A stretch of DNA of 64,000 bases from DATDIC01 sp963777625 (lineage in GTDB: Bacteria > Pseudomonadota > Alphaproteobacteria > Acetobacterales > Acetobacteraceae): the NCBI GenBank assembly GCA_963777625.1, contig CAVZRO010000006.1, positions 258,634-322,633 on the forward strand, in the 5' to 3' direction. Numbering within the stretch: position 1 is the first letter of the stretch; every line of letters starts with the position of its first letter. Of the stretch, positions 1 through 9,121 are shown in pieces. Under the pieces are notes generated by a model. It was not told where the DNA came from. It saw only the letters and a list, made by a program, of their open reading frames with translations, and did no database searches. The translations under genes were made by a program, and so were the position numbers.

Positions 1-9
1 GAGGCATCG

Positions 10-981
10 ATGATCGAGCGCTTCACAGGCCAGAAGAAGCTCATTGGTGTGTTGCTGGGCGGCGTGGCGATAGCCGCTTGCGTCTCCATCGGGATGGAAC
101 GCGCGGCGGCATTCCGCGGTGGTTTCGGAGGCTTCCACGGAGGTGGCTTCAGCGGCGGCGGCTTCGGGGGCTTCCACGGCGGCGGCGGCGGCTTCCACTT
201 CGGCGGGGGCTTTGGAAGCGGTGGTTCGCGCTTCGGCGATGGAGGAATGTTCGACCGCAGCGGTGACGCCGGCTTCGGCCAAGGCGGCTTCGGCAGCATC
301 CATAATGCCGGTACCTTCTCGGACCGCGCCGATGGCTTCCAGCAGAGTCATCCCGAGTTCCAGCATAACGCAAGTCAGTTCCAGCAAGCCCATCCGGACG
401 ATCGGCAGAACGTATCCCAATTGCAGCAGAACCGCTTCAACGAGGCCAACACGCTGCAGCAGAACCGCTACAACGACGCACGCAATCTGCAGGTGAATCG
501 GCAGAACACATGGAACAATTACAACGGAAGCTGGGGAGGTTACTATTCCGGCTTGGGGCTGGGTGCCGGCTTTGCGATCGGTGCTACGATGGCGGCACTG
601 CCGGCCGCCGCGATCGCACTCTCCGTCGCCGGAACGCCATACTGGTACGAAAACGGGGTCTATTACGCGTCCCAAGCCGGCCAGTACGCGGTGGTACCGC
701 CACCACAGGGCGCGGTGGTTGTAACCCCGCCACCCTCTTGCTCGACGGTTTATGTCGGTAGCGGGACGAGTCTCGACTGCGGCGGCGCCTTCTATGCCTC
801 GGTGCCGAACGGGTACGAAGTGATCCCGCCGCCGGTCGGCGCTACCGTGAAAACACTGCCGGACGGCGCGGTGAACCAGAACATCAACGGCACAACCTAC
901 TTTACCTTCGGCGGCGCGTACTATCAGCCATTCTACAGCGGCAGCAGCGTGATCTATCAGGTAGTCGCAAAACCCGCCTGA
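10..981 (+). CDS. Exported Gly-rich protein with DUF6515-like C-terminus
   Basis: A 323-aa exported protein of unknown function. A hydrophobic segment at residues 11-34 after a basic start looks like a signal peptide. Residues 36-100 are almost only Gly, Phe and His in GGF/GFHGG repeats, and residues 105-165 are rich in Gln and Asn with repeated LQQNR-like units. A short hydrophobic stretch near 180-205 precedes two copies of a P-P-P-x-G-A-x-V motif (about 233 and 273), the pattern of DUF6515 envelope proteins. By family it is probably a periplasmic or outer-membrane protein. The start lies 9 bases from the window edge with GAGGCATCG before it, so an upstream start cannot be excluded. It is co-directional with the phosphatase and sulfatase genes that follow. 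Confidence 0.7.
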   Translation: MIERFTGQKKLIGVLLGGVAIAACVSIGMERAAAFRGGFGGFHGGGFSGGGFGGFHGGGGGFHFGGGFGSGGSRFGDGGMFDRSGDAGFGQGGFGSIHNAGTFSDRADGFQQSHPEFQHNASQFQQAHPDDRQNVSQLQQNRFNEANTLQQNRYNDARNLQVNRQNTWNNYNGSWGGYYSGLGLGAGFAIGATMAALPAAAIALSVAGTPYWYENGVYYASQAGQYAVVPPPQGAVVVTPPPSCSTVYVGSGTSLDCGGAFYASVPNGYEVIPPPVGATVKTLPDGAVNQNINGTTYFTFGGAYYQPFYSGSSVIYQVVAKPA

Positions 982-1017
982 GGTGTCCACGAAGTTGGCG
1001 TATACTGGAAGAACGTG

Positions 1018-2079
1018 ATGAAACCTGTCCCTGCCGCACCACCGATGGGTCGCCGCACGCTGATATCCGCCGTACCTGCACTCGGGATTGCGGCGAGTCC
1101 CTTGCTCCCCGTCGCAGCGATGGCACAGGCCCCATCGAGTCCTCTGCCTTCGTGGAATGACGGGCCGGCGAAGCAAGCGGTCCTGGACTTCGTCCGCGCC
1201 GCCACCGACAGGTCGAGCAAGGATTTCGTGGCGCCGGAAGACCGCATCGCTACGTTCGACCAGGACGGGACGCTTTGGGTGGAGCATCCGCTCTACACAC
1301 AGGCCATGTTCGCGCTCGATCGCTTGCATGCACTGGCGCCGCACCATCCGGAGTGGAAGTCGCACGAACCATTCCGGGCGGTGTTGTCCAACGATCCAGC
1401 GGCGCTGGGACGCTTGTCCGAGCGGGACTGGGCGGAAATCATCGTGGTCACCCATGCCGGCATGAGCCAGGAGGCGTTCCTGCAAATTGCCAGCCAGTGG
1501 CTGACAACCGCGAAGCATCCGAGGTTCCAGCGGCTTTATACCGAGCTTGTCTATCAGCCGATGATCGAGCTTCTAAACTATCTGCGCGCCAACGAATTCG
1601 AGACGTACATCGTGACCGGTGGTGGCCAGGACTTCGTGCGCGCCTATTCCCAACGCGTCTATGGCATCCCGACACAGAAAGTCATCGGGTCCAGCATCGC
1701 GACGAAATACGAATTCAAGGGCGCCACGCCGGAGCTGATGCGCCTGCCCAAGCTGTTCTTCAACGACAACAACGACGGCAAAGCGCGCGGCATTGACCTG
1801 TTCATCGGCAAGCGCCCCCATGCCGCCTTCGGCAATTCCACCGGCGACCGCGAGATGCTGGAATGGACCGGCGCCGGAGACGGCGCGCGGCTGAAGATGC
1901 TGGTTTACCACGACGACCCGGTCCGCGAATTCGCTTATGGGCCCGCGGGGGGACTGCCAGACACCACGGTTGGCACATTCTCCCGCCCGCTCATGGAGGA
2001 AGCGAAATCCCGGTCGTGGACGGTGATCAGCATGAAGAACGACTGGAGGCGCATCTTTGCATTCGAGTCTATGCGCTAA
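1018..2079 (+). CDS. Exported HAD-superfamily phosphatase
   Basis: A haloacid dehalogenase-type hydrolase, probably a periplasmic phosphatase. The nucleophile motif D-x-D-G-T is present (FDQDGTLW, about residues 81-88), followed by an all-helical cap, a T-G-G-G motif II region (IVTGGGQDF) and the acidic motif IV (NSTGDREML). The N-terminus has M-G-R-R-T followed by a hydrophobic stretch ending AMAQA, which reads as a Tat or Sec signal with an Ala-x-Ala cleavage site. GTG at 1015 is immediately followed by ATG at 1018; the ATG sits better behind GGAAG. Similar HAD proteins occur near arylsulfatases, and this one is four genes upstream of the sulfatase. The substrate is unknown. Confidence 0.8.
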   Translation: MKPVPAAPPMGRRTLISAVPALGIAASPLLPVAAMAQAPSSPLPSWNDGPAKQAVLDFVRAATDRSSKDFVAPEDRIATFDQDGTLWVEHPLYTQAMFALDRLHALAPHHPEWKSHEPFRAVLSNDPAALGRLSERDWAEIIVVTHAGMSQEAFLQIASQWLTTAKHPRFQRLYTELVYQPMIELLNYLRANEFETYIVTGGGQDFVRAYSQRVYGIPTQKVIGSSIATKYEFKGATPELMRLPKLFFNDNNDGKARGIDLFIGKRPHAAFGNSTGDREMLEWTGAGDGARLKMLVYHDDPVREFAYGPAGGLPDTTVGTFSRPLMEEAKSRSWTVISMKNDWRRIFAFESMR

Positions 2080-2099
2080 CATAGGCCACTGAGGGAGAG

Positions 2100-2399
2100 A
2101 TGATCATGCGGCGCCCGCACCCGCATCCCCGCACAGCCAAGACCGTGAGCGTGGCTGTCTTATCGGTGCTGATGTCCTCCGCTGCCGGCTGGACAACGGC
2201 AGCAGCGCCACCGGGAAGCGCCACCGCCTCCGACGCGTTGCAGCCGACCCAGGGAGAAGTGTCAGCGGACGAACGCGCCGCCGGTATTCATTCATCACCG
2301 GCCCAGCAAGGCACGGAGCAGCGCGAGTTGAACCAGATCTACCGGAACCTGATGGGCCAGCAGCCCTCGCCACCGGCGCAACCAGGTCCGCCCAAGTGA
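2100..2399 (+). CDS. Small exported hypothetical protein
   Basis: A 99-aa protein with no recognised domain. A basic His/Arg/Pro-rich start is followed by a hydrophobic segment (VAVLSVLMSSAAGW) and Ala-rich residues typical of a signal peptide. The mature part is hydrophilic and ends in a Pro-rich tail (SPPAQPGPPK). GGGAGAG lies 8-10 bases before the ATG; a second ATG two codons later is equally possible. It begins 20 bases after the HAD phosphatase gene, so the two are probably co-transcribed. Function unknown; a small periplasmic or lipoprotein-like accessory is an inference from the signal alone. Confidence 0.55.
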   Translation: MIMRRPHPHPRTAKTVSVAVLSVLMSSAAGWTTAAAPPGSATASDALQPTQGEVSADERAAGIHSSPAQQGTEQRELNQIYRNLMGQQPSPPAQPGPPK

Positions 2400-2569
2400 C
2401 GTCGCATGGTTAGGTCTGGCGGATTGCGTGATCGCGACCGCGCTCGTAGTCGGCAAGGCGGCGCCACCGATCCGGCCGACCCTCGCTCTTCACCCGGGCG
2501 AAAGAAACCGTGGCCGGGCAGAGCCGATGCGAATATACGGCGACCATACGTCGCCGGGGAGGAAGTTTC

Positions 2570-3544
2570 TTGAGTTCTAGCATGTCGACAGAACAGTCGC
2601 CCGATGTTCCGGCCGGGGAAGCGCATGCTTACCGCGACATGGTGTGGATTCCGGGCGGCACTTTCCGGATGGGATCGGATCGGCACTACCCGGAAGAAGC
2701 ACCGGCCCATCACGCGACGGTCTCCCCTTTCTGGATCGATCGTACGCCGGTTACGAACCGTCAGTTCCGCCAGTTTGCCGAGGCGACAGGCTATGTCACG
2801 GTCGCCGAAGTCGCACCGGATCCAAAGGATTATCCGGGCGCATTACCGCACATGTTGAAACCGGGCTCGCTGGTTTTCACGCCACCCCGGAAACCTGTTG
2901 ATCTTCGCGACTGGTCGCAATGGTGGCGCTTCGAATTCGGCGCAAACTGGCGCCGCCCGTATGGGCGTGGCCGCTCGAACCATCGCCTTGATAACCATCC
3001 GGTCGTGCATGTCGCCTATCAGGACGCAGAAGCGTATGCCAAGTGGGCAGGGAAGGATCTGCCGACAGAAGCCGAATGGGAATACGCCGCGCGCGGGAGA
3101 CTCGATGGCGCCGAGTTCGCCTGGGGTGAGGAACTGACGCCAGGCGGCCGTCATATGGCGAATACCTGGCAGGGCGCGTTTCCGAACGAAAACCTCGCCG
3201 CTGACGGTTACACGCGGACCTCTCCGGTCGAGACCTTTCCGCCGAATGGTTACGGGCTGTTCGATATGATCGGCAATGTGTGGGAGTGGACCACGGATTG
3301 GTACTCGGCCCGGCACAGCGCGCCGTCACCTTGTTGCATCCCGGAAAACCCGCGTGGTGGGCGGGCGACCGATAGTTACGACCAGTGCGACGCCTCAAGG
3401 CGCATTCCTCGCAAGGTGGTCAAAGGCGGTTCGCATCTCTGCGCCCCGAACTACTGCCGCCGCTACCGTCCAGCCGCCCGCCACGCGCAGCCGATCAACT
3501 CCGGCATGAGCCATGTCGGCTTCCGATGCGTCATCCGGGCCTAG
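2570..3544 (+). CDS. Formylglycine-generating enzyme (SUMF1/EgtB-type fold)
   Basis: Matures sulfatases by oxidising the active-site Cys to formylglycine. The protein has the FGE-sulfatase domain from the start (MVWIPGGTFRMGSD) to the end (HVGFRCV). Near the C-terminus, GGSHLCAPNYCRRY carries two Cys spaced C-x4-C, matching the redox pair of catalytically competent FGEs; many non-catalytic relatives lack them. The target is likely the Cys-type sulfatase two genes downstream. Start: GGGGAGG at 2556-2562 is 7 bases from an in-frame TTG at 2570 and 19 bases from the in-frame ATG at 2582, so the TTG fits the ribosome site better although the ATG is the conventional choice. Confidence 0.88.
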   Translation: MSSSMSTEQSPDVPAGEAHAYRDMVWIPGGTFRMGSDRHYPEEAPAHHATVSPFWIDRTPVTNRQFRQFAEATGYVTVAEVAPDPKDYPGALPHMLKPGSLVFTPPRKPVDLRDWSQWWRFEFGANWRRPYGRGRSNHRLDNHPVVHVAYQDAEAYAKWAGKDLPTEAEWEYAARGRLDGAEFAWGEELTPGGRHMANTWQGAFPNENLAADGYTRTSPVETFPPNGYGLFDMIGNVWEWTTDWYSARHSAPSPCCIPENPRGGRATDSYDQCDASRRIPRKVVKGGSHLCAPNYCRRYRPAARHAQPINSGMSHVGFRCVIRA

Positions 3545-3575
3545 CCGTGCGGCGCGACGTGGATGGAGCAGTGCG

Positions 3576-4070
3576 ATGACCGATATCAGTGCGCAGCGAT
3601 TGGGTGTTCTGGCCAGGTTGGTGGTTGCGTTCGCCCTCGTGTTCTTCATCGGCGGCGTGGTGTGGCACGGCATCTCGGTCGGGGTGTTCGAGCGCCTCTG
3701 GCACGATCTGGTGGACCGCCCGACCGGGCCGATGAAGTTCCGCTTCATCCTGCAGCCCACGATGGCGGTGATCGCCGGGATCCACGACGGTTTCCGGGAT
3801 GCACGGGCTGGCCGCGGTCCGTATTTGGCGACGGTGCTGCGCAGCAGGCAGGAGCGCATCGGCCGTCTGCGCGAGGGATTGAATGCGACCGCCAGAATCA
3901 TCCTGCTCGGCTTGGCGATGGACGTGATTTATCAGGTCCTCGTGCTCAAGACTTTCTATCCGAACGAAGCGCTGATCATCGCGCTGCTGCTGGCGTTCGT
4001 ACCATACCTGATTGTCCGGGGGCTCGCCTTGCGCGCGTGGCGGAATCGCGCGGCGCGCCAGCTCCGGTAA
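3576..4070 (+). CDS. Small integral membrane protein, unknown function
   Basis: A 164-aa protein with no domain I recognise. One hydrophobic helix lies near residues 8-30 (LVVAFALVFFIGGVVW) and two more near 105-155 (ILLGLAMDVIYQVLVL and ALIIALLLAFVPYLIV), so three membrane spans are likely, with a basic loop containing RSRQERIGRLREG between them. GGATGGAG sits 8 bases before the ATG. It lies 31 bases after the FGE gene and 34 bases before the DUF202 gene in the same direction, so it is part of the sulfatase operon. Its role there is unknown. Confidence 0.7.
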   Translation: MTDISAQRLGVLARLVVAFALVFFIGGVVWHGISVGVFERLWHDLVDRPTGPMKFRFILQPTMAVIAGIHDGFRDARAGRGPYLATVLRSRQERIGRLREGLNATARIILLGLAMDVIYQVLVLKTFYPNEALIIALLLAFVPYLIVRGLALRAWRNRAARQLR

Positions 4071-4104
4071 ATCTACCCGACATGCACCCAGGGAGAGACC
4101 GGCG

Positions 4105-4545
4105 ATGACGGATACACGCACGGGCGCCACGGACAGGTTCGAGGTCAGGGTCACCGCAGACAGTCATTTTGGCTGGATCCGCACCCGGCTCAGCCTGGAA
4201 CGAACGATGATGTCGTGGCTGCGCACGGCCACGGCGCTCATCGGCTTTGGTTTCGCGATCGTCCAATACCTCGACCGCTTTGGACAGACTCCCGGCGCGC
4301 GCCCCGCTTATCTGCCAAACGCGCCGCAATTTTTGGGGTTGGCCCTTATCGCCTGCGGTATCGTGGCGTTGATTATCTCGATCTGGCAGTACTGGTGGAC
4401 GCTTCACTACCTGTGGAGCGGACCGTTCGCCGCAATCGCCGGCATGAAACAGGAGGGAGGGAAATCGCCGGTACTGCCGGTTGCCGTTCTCCTTATCTTC
4501 GTCGGCTTGTTCGCGTTTTTTAGCGTGTTGCTGCGCCTTGCCTAG
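4105..4545 (+). CDS. DUF202 / YidH-family membrane protein
   Basis: A 146-aa inner-membrane protein. Residues about 18-45 (IRTRLSLERTMMSWLRTATALIGFGF) match the DUF202 signature of Arg-rich helix plus S-W-x-R-T-x-x-x-L-I-G-F-G, as in E. coli YidH. Further hydrophobic helices are LGLALIACGIVALIIS and LPVAVLLIFVGLFAFFSVLL, giving three spans. GGGAGAG precedes the chosen ATG by about 7 bases; the longer open frame from 4012 overlaps the preceding gene and lacks such a site. The family has no firm biochemical role, but it recurs beside sulfatases and FGEs, which fits its place here. Confidence 0.82.
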   Translation: MTDTRTGATDRFEVRVTADSHFGWIRTRLSLERTMMSWLRTATALIGFGFAIVQYLDRFGQTPGARPAYLPNAPQFLGLALIACGIVALIISIWQYWWTLHYLWSGPFAAIAGMKQEGGKSPVLPVAVLLIFVGLFAFFSVLLRLA

Positions 4546-4607
4546 TCGCCAAGGCCGACCGACCGTGACTGACGAAAATCCTGAAACTAGAAATAGGGGA
4601 GAGTAAG

Positions 4608-6101
4608 ATGGCTAAAGCAGGCAAACCGAATATCCTTATCCTGTGGGGCGACGATATCGGCTGGTGGAACATCAGTTACAACAACCGCGGCCAGATGGGG
4701 TATCGCACGCCCAATATCGACCGCATTGGCCACGAAGGCTGCACCTTCACCGACTATTACGGCCAGCAAAGCTGCACTGCCGGCCGCGCCGCGTTCATCA
4801 CCGGACAGAACCCGATCCGCACCGGCCTGACCAAGGTCGGCATGCCGGGCGCCGATGTGGGGCTGCGGGCCGAAGACCCGACCATCGCCGACCTGCTGAG
4901 ACCACTCGGCTATGTCACCGGACAGTTCGGCAAAAACCATCTGGGGGACAAGGATGAGTTTCTCCCCACAATGCACGGTTTCGACGAATTCTTCGGCAAC
5001 CTCTACCACTTGAATGCCGAGGAAGAGCCGGAAAACGAAGACTATCCAAAAAACCCGGAATTCAAGAAGCACTTCGGACCGCGGGGGGTCCTGCATTGCT
5101 GGGCCGACGGCAAGGGTGGTCAGCGCATCGAGGACACAGGGCCGCTGACAAGGAAGCGGATGGAAACCATCGACGACGAAGTCACCGAGCATGCGGTCGG
5201 CTTCATCGAGAAAGCACACAAGGAAGGTAAGCCCTTCTTCATGTGGTACAACACCACTGCGATGCACTTTCGGACCCACCGTGCGGAAAAGCACAAGGGA
5301 AAAAGTGGCCAGGGTTTCTACAACGATGTAATGGTGGCCCACGATGAGCACATCGGCCAGATGCTCGACAAGCTCGACGAACTCGGCATCGCCGACAATA
5401 CGATCGTGATGTACTCAACGGACAACGGCCCGCACTACAACAGCTGGCCGGACGGCGGGATTACCCCGTTCCGCAGCGAAAAGAACACCAACTGGGAAGG
5501 CGGCTGGCGCGTTCCCGTGTTTGTGCGCTGGCCAGGAAAGATCAAGCCGGGATCAGTCTTCAATGATGTCGCCTCTCATCAGGACTGGCTGCCTACCTTG
5601 CTCGCGGCCGCCGGCGAGCAGGATATTTCGGCCAAACTACTTGGCGGTCACAAGGTCGGCGGCAGGACCTTCAAGGTCCACATTGATGGCTACAACCTGA
5701 TCCCCTATCTGACCGGAGAGGCGAAGGAGAGTCCCAGGAAGTTCTTCTTCTACATCAGCGACGATGGAGACATCCTGGCAATTCGTATGGGAGACTGGAA
5801 GGTCGTACTCATGGAGCAACGGGCCAAACAACTCTTGTGCTGGTTCGAGCCGTTCGTGAAACTCCGTGCTCCGAAGATGTTCCACCTCCGACGCGACCCC
5901 TTCGAGCGGGCGGACGAAAACTCAAACACCTACTGGGACTGGCTGATAGACCACGTCTACATCATCTACGAGATGCAGGCGATCGTGGCCGCGCAGATCC
6001 AGAATTTTGTGAAATTCCCGCCACGACAAAAACCGGCCGCGTTCAATCTCGATGCGGTGCTGCGTCAGCTTCAGGAAACGACCAGTAGTGCCAATCACTA
6101 G
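4608..6101 (+). CDS. Arylsulfatase, Cys-type (sulfatase family S1)
   Basis: A 497-aa alkaline-phosphatase-fold sulfatase that hydrolyses sulfate esters. The N-terminal metal ligands are in ILWGDDIGWW (residues 11-20). The active-site motif is C-T-A-G-R at residues 56-60, a C-x-A/P-x-R signature in which Cys56 would be converted to formylglycine. The second metal-binding segment is YSTDNGPHYNSWPDGG. No signal peptide is seen: the ORF starts MAKAGKPN directly into the first strand, so a cytoplasmic location is likely unless the start is wrong. AGGGGAGAG lies just before the ATG. The FGE gene two genes upstream supplies the expected maturase. The substrate cannot be read from sequence. Confidence 0.92.
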   Translation: MAKAGKPNILILWGDDIGWWNISYNNRGQMGYRTPNIDRIGHEGCTFTDYYGQQSCTAGRAAFITGQNPIRTGLTKVGMPGADVGLRAEDPTIADLLRPLGYVTGQFGKNHLGDKDEFLPTMHGFDEFFGNLYHLNAEEEPENEDYPKNPEFKKHFGPRGVLHCWADGKGGQRIEDTGPLTRKRMETIDDEVTEHAVGFIEKAHKEGKPFFMWYNTTAMHFRTHRAEKHKGKSGQGFYNDVMVAHDEHIGQMLDKLDELGIADNTIVMYSTDNGPHYNSWPDGGITPFRSEKNTNWEGGWRVPVFVRWPGKIKPGSVFNDVASHQDWLPTLLAAAGEQDISAKLLGGHKVGGRTFKVHIDGYNLIPYLTGEAKESPRKFFFYISDDGDILAIRMGDWKVVLMEQRAKQLLCWFEPFVKLRAPKMFHLRRDPFERADENSNTYWDWLIDHVYIIYEMQAIVAAQIQNFVKFPPRQKPAAFNLDAVLRQLQETTSSANH

Positions 6102-6164
6102 GGAGTTTTCGGTGAAGCACGGCAAGCGGCCGTGGCGGCCAAAGCCCAATAGGATGATCGGCTG

Positions 6165-7403
6165 ATGTATCTGCTGGATGCGCTGAGATCGCACATCCTG
6201 GCACTTCCGGACCTGGCGAAGTTTGCCGTCGTGGTCGCCGTGATCGTCGGCGTACCGGCGATCGCGCGGCGGCTTCGCCTTCCGGAGATGGTCGGGTTGC
6301 TGGTGTTCGGCGTCCTCCTCGGGCCACATGTCCTGGGCTTCTTCGGTCAGAACCGGCCCGTTGCTGAATTCTTCGCAGAGCTCGGCAAATTGCTGCTGAT
6401 GTTTTCGGCCGGACTTGAGATCGATGTTCTGTTGTTCCGAAAGGTCCAGAATCGGTCGATCATCTTTGGCGTTACGACAACGATGCTGCCGTTGCTGCTT
6501 GGCACCCTCTATGGCCTTGAGTGTGGCTACGCCATGATTCCGGCGATCGTTATCGGTTCCCTGCTCGCGTCGCATACGTTGCTGGGTCTTTCCATTGTAA
6601 GCAGGTTTGGGGGGATGCGGTTCGAACCGATGATCGTGGCGGTTGGTGCAACCGTCATATCGGACACCTTGTCGTTGATCGTGTTTGCCGTCTGCATTTC
6701 GACCTATACGGCCGGCTTCTCGTTTTCGGGGCTCGCCATCCAGCTTCTGGAGATTGCCATCTTCGTCCCGTTCGTCCTGTTCGGGCTCAGTCGTCTCGGC
6801 GCCTTTCTGCTGAGCAAAGTTCAGAGCAAAGAAGATGCCTATTTTGTTTTGATGCTCGGCATCATGGCAATCGCCGGTGTGATTGCGCAGGCCATCAACC
6901 TGCCCGACATCGTCGGCGCATTCCTGGCTGGTCTCGCGGTGAACGCCGCGGTCCACGATAAACCAGCAAGGGCCAAGCTGGAATTTTTCGGACAATCGCT
7001 CTTTATCCCGAGTTTCTTTATCGTGACGGGGTTCCTGATAAATCCCGTGGAGTTTGTTGCCACCATTGTTCGTCATTTTCCCATGGCCGTCGGCATCGTG
7101 ATCACGCTTCTGGCGGGGAAGTGGCTCGCGGCCGAGACTGTGGGACGTGCGTTCGGGTACCGGCGAGCGGCGCGACAGACGGTTTGGGCGCTGACCCTGC
7201 CTCAGGTCGCGGCGACGCTCGCGGCGACGCTTGTCGCTTATGATACCCGCAACGCTGCCGGACAGCGGCTATTGGATGGCACGATGCTGAATGTGGTGCT
7301 CGTGCTGATGTTGGCCACGTCGATTATCGGGCCGGTGCTGACGGAACGATTCGCGGCTTCGATGGTTGAAGATACGGCACGCGAGAAAGCCGTCGCCGCG
7401 TGA
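6165..7403 (+). CDS. Cation:proton antiporter, CPA2/Kef-like
   Basis: A 412-aa polytopic membrane protein of about 12 hydrophobic helices with the Na+/H+ exchanger domain. Typical segments are LPEMVGLLVFGVLLGPHVLG near residue 45 and NLPDIVGAFLAGLAVNAA near 247, the paired Asp/Gly-rich crossover regions of CPA2 transporters. There is no C-terminal TrkA-N nucleotide-binding domain, so it is shorter than KefB/KefC. It probably exchanges K+ or Na+ for H+ across the inner membrane. It follows the sulfatase by 63 bases on the same strand. It is convergent with the next gene. Confidence 0.85.
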   Translation: MYLLDALRSHILALPDLAKFAVVVAVIVGVPAIARRLRLPEMVGLLVFGVLLGPHVLGFFGQNRPVAEFFAELGKLLLMFSAGLEIDVLLFRKVQNRSIIFGVTTTMLPLLLGTLYGLECGYAMIPAIVIGSLLASHTLLGLSIVSRFGGMRFEPMIVAVGATVISDTLSLIVFAVCISTYTAGFSFSGLAIQLLEIAIFVPFVLFGLSRLGAFLLSKVQSKEDAYFVLMLGIMAIAGVIAQAINLPDIVGAFLAGLAVNAAVHDKPARAKLEFFGQSLFIPSFFIVTGFLINPVEFVATIVRHFPMAVGIVITLLAGKWLAAETVGRAFGYRRAARQTVWALTLPQVAATLAATLVAYDTRNAAGQRLLDGTMLNVVLVLMLATSIIGPVLTERFAASMVEDTAREKAVAA

Positions 7404-7462
7404 GGGTCGCCCAGCATGTCACGCCCTGGTAGCGGATCAGAACGCGGTGAGCCGCGGCGTGA

Positions 7463-9037
7463 TCAGGTCTTTTCCACGTTCCAGTAGAACAACGCCGGTC
7501 CCGGTATGATCCCTTTGAGGTTATTGCGATACGCGATCAGACTGCGATACTGACCGAGCGGGATCAGCGTGACGTCTTCGAGGATCAGTTTCTCCAGTGC
7601 CCCTGCGATCTGGTCACGCTTTGCCGGATCGGTTTCGGTGGCCCAGGCGGTTCTCAGTTGGACCGCTTTCTCATTGCATGCCCAGCCATACCACCCGTCT
7701 GCGCAATTTCCGGCAAACGTGTCGAGTAGTGGATTGGAGATGCCGGTGATGGTCGCGTTTGTAATGAACAGGTTCCAGCCACCCTGACCGACGGGCGCCT
7801 TGGAGGCGCGACGCTGGACAAGCGTGCTCCAATCCATTGACTGCACGTCCACCTTGGCGCCGATCGAGCGCAACGCGTCCGCGGCAACCAGGGCCGGCGC
7901 ATGCAGTACCGCGTTATCGGCCGGATCCATCACCACCACCGGCCGCCCGTCGTAGCCGGAACTGGCAAACAACGCCTTCGCCTTGGCCAGATCGTAAGGC
8001 GGCCAGCCGAGCGACTGCATTTCGGAGTCACTCGGTTTGGTGCAACCGAACGCCGCGGCGCATTCGCTCCAGGGCACCTGGTCACCCACCGTGGCCTGAA
8101 GGAAGGCGGGCTGCTTCACCGCCATCAGCAATGCCTGGCGCGCCGGCAGCTTGTCGAACGGCGGCAACAGATGGTTCAGCACAATAAAAAGCTGATAGCC
8201 GAGTGGATCGTCAGGCTCGACCACCACGCCGGCCGACTTGCGCAGCAGCGGGATTAGATCGGGCGAGGGGGATTCAAGCAGATCGAACTCGCCGGTGGCC
8301 AGACCGTTGGCGGCGGTGCTGACGTCGGGCGTGTACATCGATTCCACGCGATCGACCTTCACCACCTTGCCGCCGGCTGCCTGGCTCGGCGGTTCCCGGC
8401 GCGGGACGTAACCTTCGAACTTCTCGTAGACCACCTTGGCGCCCGGAACCCATTCATTGGCGACGAAACGGAACGGTCCGGAACCGATCATCTCCTTGAT
8501 CTGCGTGTTGGGGTCGGTCTGCGCCAGACGCTCCGGCATCATGAATGGCACGTTGCTGTCGATCTTGCCCAGTGCGTCGATGACGAAGCCGACGCGCTGC
8601 TTCAGCGTGAGGCGGAAGGTACGATCATCCAGCGCGGCGATATTGTCGGTGACGGCCAGCAGCGCACGGCCCATACCGTCCTTGGCGCCCCAGCGACGGA
8701 TCGAGGGAACGCAGTCGGCGGCGCGCACGGGAGTGCCGTCGTGCCATTCCAGTCCGTCGCGGAGGCGGAAGGTATAGGTCAGGCCATCCGAGCTGATCTC
8801 GTGGCTGTCCACCATCTGCGGCTGCGGCTTGTTCGACGCGTCGAGCGCGAACAGCGTGTCCCACACCATATAGCCATGATTGCGGGTGATGTACGCAGTG
8901 GTCCAGATCGGGTCCAGCACCTGGAGGTTTCCGATCGGCACCGACCGGATCACCGTGGCAGCATGCGCGCGACGCGACGCGGCGAGCACGGGTGCCGTCA
9001 GGCTGGCAGCAAGCAGAGCGCGGCGTGACAGATTCAT
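7463..9037 (-). CDS. ABC transporter substrate-binding protein, peptide/nickel type (SBP_bac_5)
   Basis: A 524-aa periplasmic binding protein of the DppA/OppA class. The start (MNLSRRALLAASL) is a twin-arginine-like signal ending in RAHA. The family signature follows: a Tyr/Trp-rich dock (DTLFALDASNKPQPQMVDS), the Y-T-F-x-L-R-D-G-L-x-W-H-D-G block, and the later region LAKAKALFASSGY. GAGGGG precedes this ATG by about 6 bases, while the longer frame to 9325 overlaps the divergent amidohydrolase gene and has no signal sequence at its start. No permease or ATPase lies next to it, so it is an orphan binding protein here. Substrate unknown; the divergent amidohydrolase may hint at a small amide or heterocycle. 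Confidence 0.87.
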   Translation of the reverse strand: MNLSRRALLAASLTAPVLAASRRAHAATVIRSVPIGNLQVLDPIWTTAYITRNHGYMVWDTLFALDASNKPQPQMVDSHEISSDGLTYTFRLRDGLEWHDGTPVRAADCVPSIRRWGAKDGMGRALLAVTDNIAALDDRTFRLTLKQRVGFVIDALGKIDSNVPFMMPERLAQTDPNTQIKEMIGSGPFRFVANEWVPGAKVVYEKFEGYVPRREPPSQAAGGKVVKVDRVESMYTPDVSTAANGLATGEFDLLESPSPDLIPLLRKSAGVVVEPDDPLGYQLFIVLNHLLPPFDKLPARQALLMAVKQPAFLQATVGDQVPWSECAAAFGCTKPSDSEMQSLGWPPYDLAKAKALFASSGYDGRPVVVMDPADNAVLHAPALVAADALRSIGAKVDVQSMDWSTLVQRRASKAPVGQGGWNLFITNATITGISNPLLDTFAGNCADGWYGWACNEKAVQLRTAWATETDPAKRDQIAGALEKLILEDVTLIPLGQYRSLIAYRNNLKGIIPGPALFYWNVEKT

Positions 9038-9121
9038 TTTGCCCCTCGTTCGTGCGCGTTGCGCAATATAGACATTCGCCGGCGCCCCGCTCAAGCTGGC
9101 GGCCTTCGTCGGAGGACCGTC

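Noticed and set aside
7837..8257. Long plus-strand frames inside the solute-binding gene (7837-8187 and 7901-8257)
   Set aside because: They lie antisense to a gene with clear family motifs and have Arg/Pro-rich composition.
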